From NCBI GenBank assembly GCA_030597485.1, contig JAUVRU010000141.1, positions 1 through 6,214 on the forward strand: DNA of 6,214 nt, written 5' to 3'. Source of the DNA: Anaerolineae bacterium (lineage in GTDB: Bacteria > Chloroflexota > Anaerolineae > 4572-78 > NAK82). The first letter of the stretch is position 1. Every line of letters starts with the position of its first letter. This document shows positions 5,584-6,214 of the stretch, one piece after another. The notes under the pieces are model-generated. The model did not search any database. It was not told the origin of the DNA and worked only from the letters and a program-made list of their open reading frames with translations. Made by a program: the position numbers and the translations under genes.

Positions 5584-6214
5584 CGCGGGTCGTCATATCC
5601 GCTGGGGGCAGAGAGCACTGCGTCGAGATACCAGACAGCAATCTGTTGGCCTGTCACGTGCCGCCCAGTGTTCCCGCCATTCCGGCCGATCGACTGCCTC
5701 AGGTCATCCGAGAATCCCTGGAGGAACCGATTGGGTCCCGCGGCCTGGGGGATTTGGTGGGCGATGGCCAGACGGTTGCCGTCATCGTTGATGACTGGGC
5801 CCGGCCCAGCTGTACGCGGCACGCTGTCGCTCCCGTCGTTCTCGACCTGCTGAACGAAGGCGGAATATCCGACGAGCGGATCACGGTGGTGATGGCCAGG
5901 GGACTGGCCCTCTGCCCCGAAGTCGAGACCATAGAGACTGCCTTCGGCCAGGGGATCCTGGGCCGGAAGGCGTCTGTGGCGATCAGCGGTTATCACCCGA
6001 GCCAGCTGACATTCTTGGGCTATACCTCGCTGGGCACCCCCATCTGGATCGACCGGACGGTGGTTGAAGCGGATGTGGTTATCGGCATCGGTACCGTCTC
6101 CCCTACGCCCTGGGGGGGCTGGTCTGGCGGGTCCAAGATCATCGCGCCCGGCGTCGCTGGCGCGGAAACCATCCGCCAGAATCACAGCGTCATGATGAAG
6201 ATCGTGCCGGGATC
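5580..6214 (+). CDS. LarA-like protein, second of the tandem pair, 3' end cut off by window edge
   Basis: From the ATG at 5580 the frame is open for 211 codons to the window end, so roughly the N-terminal half is seen. It aligns with the upstream protein without a gap over the first 210 residues, with about 116 identities by hand count (55%). It keeps IVDDWARP (69-76), the cofactor lysine K186 in SGGSKI and H202 in RQNHS. The two positions of the LarA catalytic histidines are A110 (context ARGLAL) and T176 (context SPTPWGG), so it shares the loss seen in its neighbour. The start overlaps the upstream stop (ATGA) and has AGGAG 8 nt upstream. Tight coupling of two diverged paralogues suggests two subunits of one complex, or two enzymes acting on related substrates. 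The C-terminal domain, and whether further genes such as larB/C/E follow, cannot be seen. Confidence 0.88.
   Translation, partial: MTRVVISAGGREHCVEIPDSNLLACHVPPSVPAIPADRLPQVIRESLEEPIGSRGLGDLVGDGQTVAVIVDDWARPSCTRHAVAPVVLDLLNEGGISDERITVVMARGLALCPEVETIETAFGQGILGRKASVAISGYHPSQLTFLGYTSLGTPIWIDRTVVEADVVIGIGTVSPTPWGGWSGGSKIIAPGVAGAETIRQNHSVMMKIVPG

Noticed and set aside
1..6214. Mobile elements, CRISPR arrays, tRNA or rRNA genes
   Set aside because: No transposase or integrase motifs, no regularly spaced repeats and no tRNA-like cloverleaf were seen. Nearly all the sequence is accounted for by the six genes.

Overview
The window is protein-coding, GC-rich bacterial DNA. It has Shine-Dalgarno sites, two GTG starts, an ATGA start/stop overlap and sigma70-type promoters. 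A family that is common in anaerobes with corrinoid methyl-transfer metabolism (MttB-like) suggests an uncultured anaerobic or facultative bacterium, perhaps Chloroflexota- or Firmicutes-like. That taxonomic guess is weak.

Layout: two operons diverge from one compact control region at about 2770-2850. Leftward (minus strand) run a 486-aa MttB-family (trimethylamine/betaine-type) methyltransferase without pyrrolysine (1127-2587), a small Trp-rich protein of unknown function (768-1085), and a URO-D/MtaA-superfamily protein whose 3' end is cut by the window edge (1-715). Rightward (plus strand) run an alanine dehydrogenase (3018-4127) and two tandem LarA-like (nickel-pincer lactate racemase superfamily) proteins. 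The first LarA-like gene is complete (4249-5583). The second is cut by the window end (5580-6214).

The control region is unusually symmetric. Two promoters stand back to back, each reading TTGACAA-N11-TGTGATA, and their -35 boxes form an inverted repeat with an 11-bp centre. Each promoter gives a leader of about 175 nt. This arrangement suggests that the two operons are expressed together.

Working together (inference): the left operon would demethylate a quaternary or N-methylated amine through a corrinoid protein that is not in this window. The right operon would process an amino acid or 2-hydroxy acid, since alanine dehydrogenase interconverts L-alanine and pyruvate. The LarA-like pair keeps the cofactor lysine and one histidine but lacks both histidines that act as acid/base in characterised LarA. 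It is therefore unlikely to be an ordinary lactate racemase and is the most novel part of the window.
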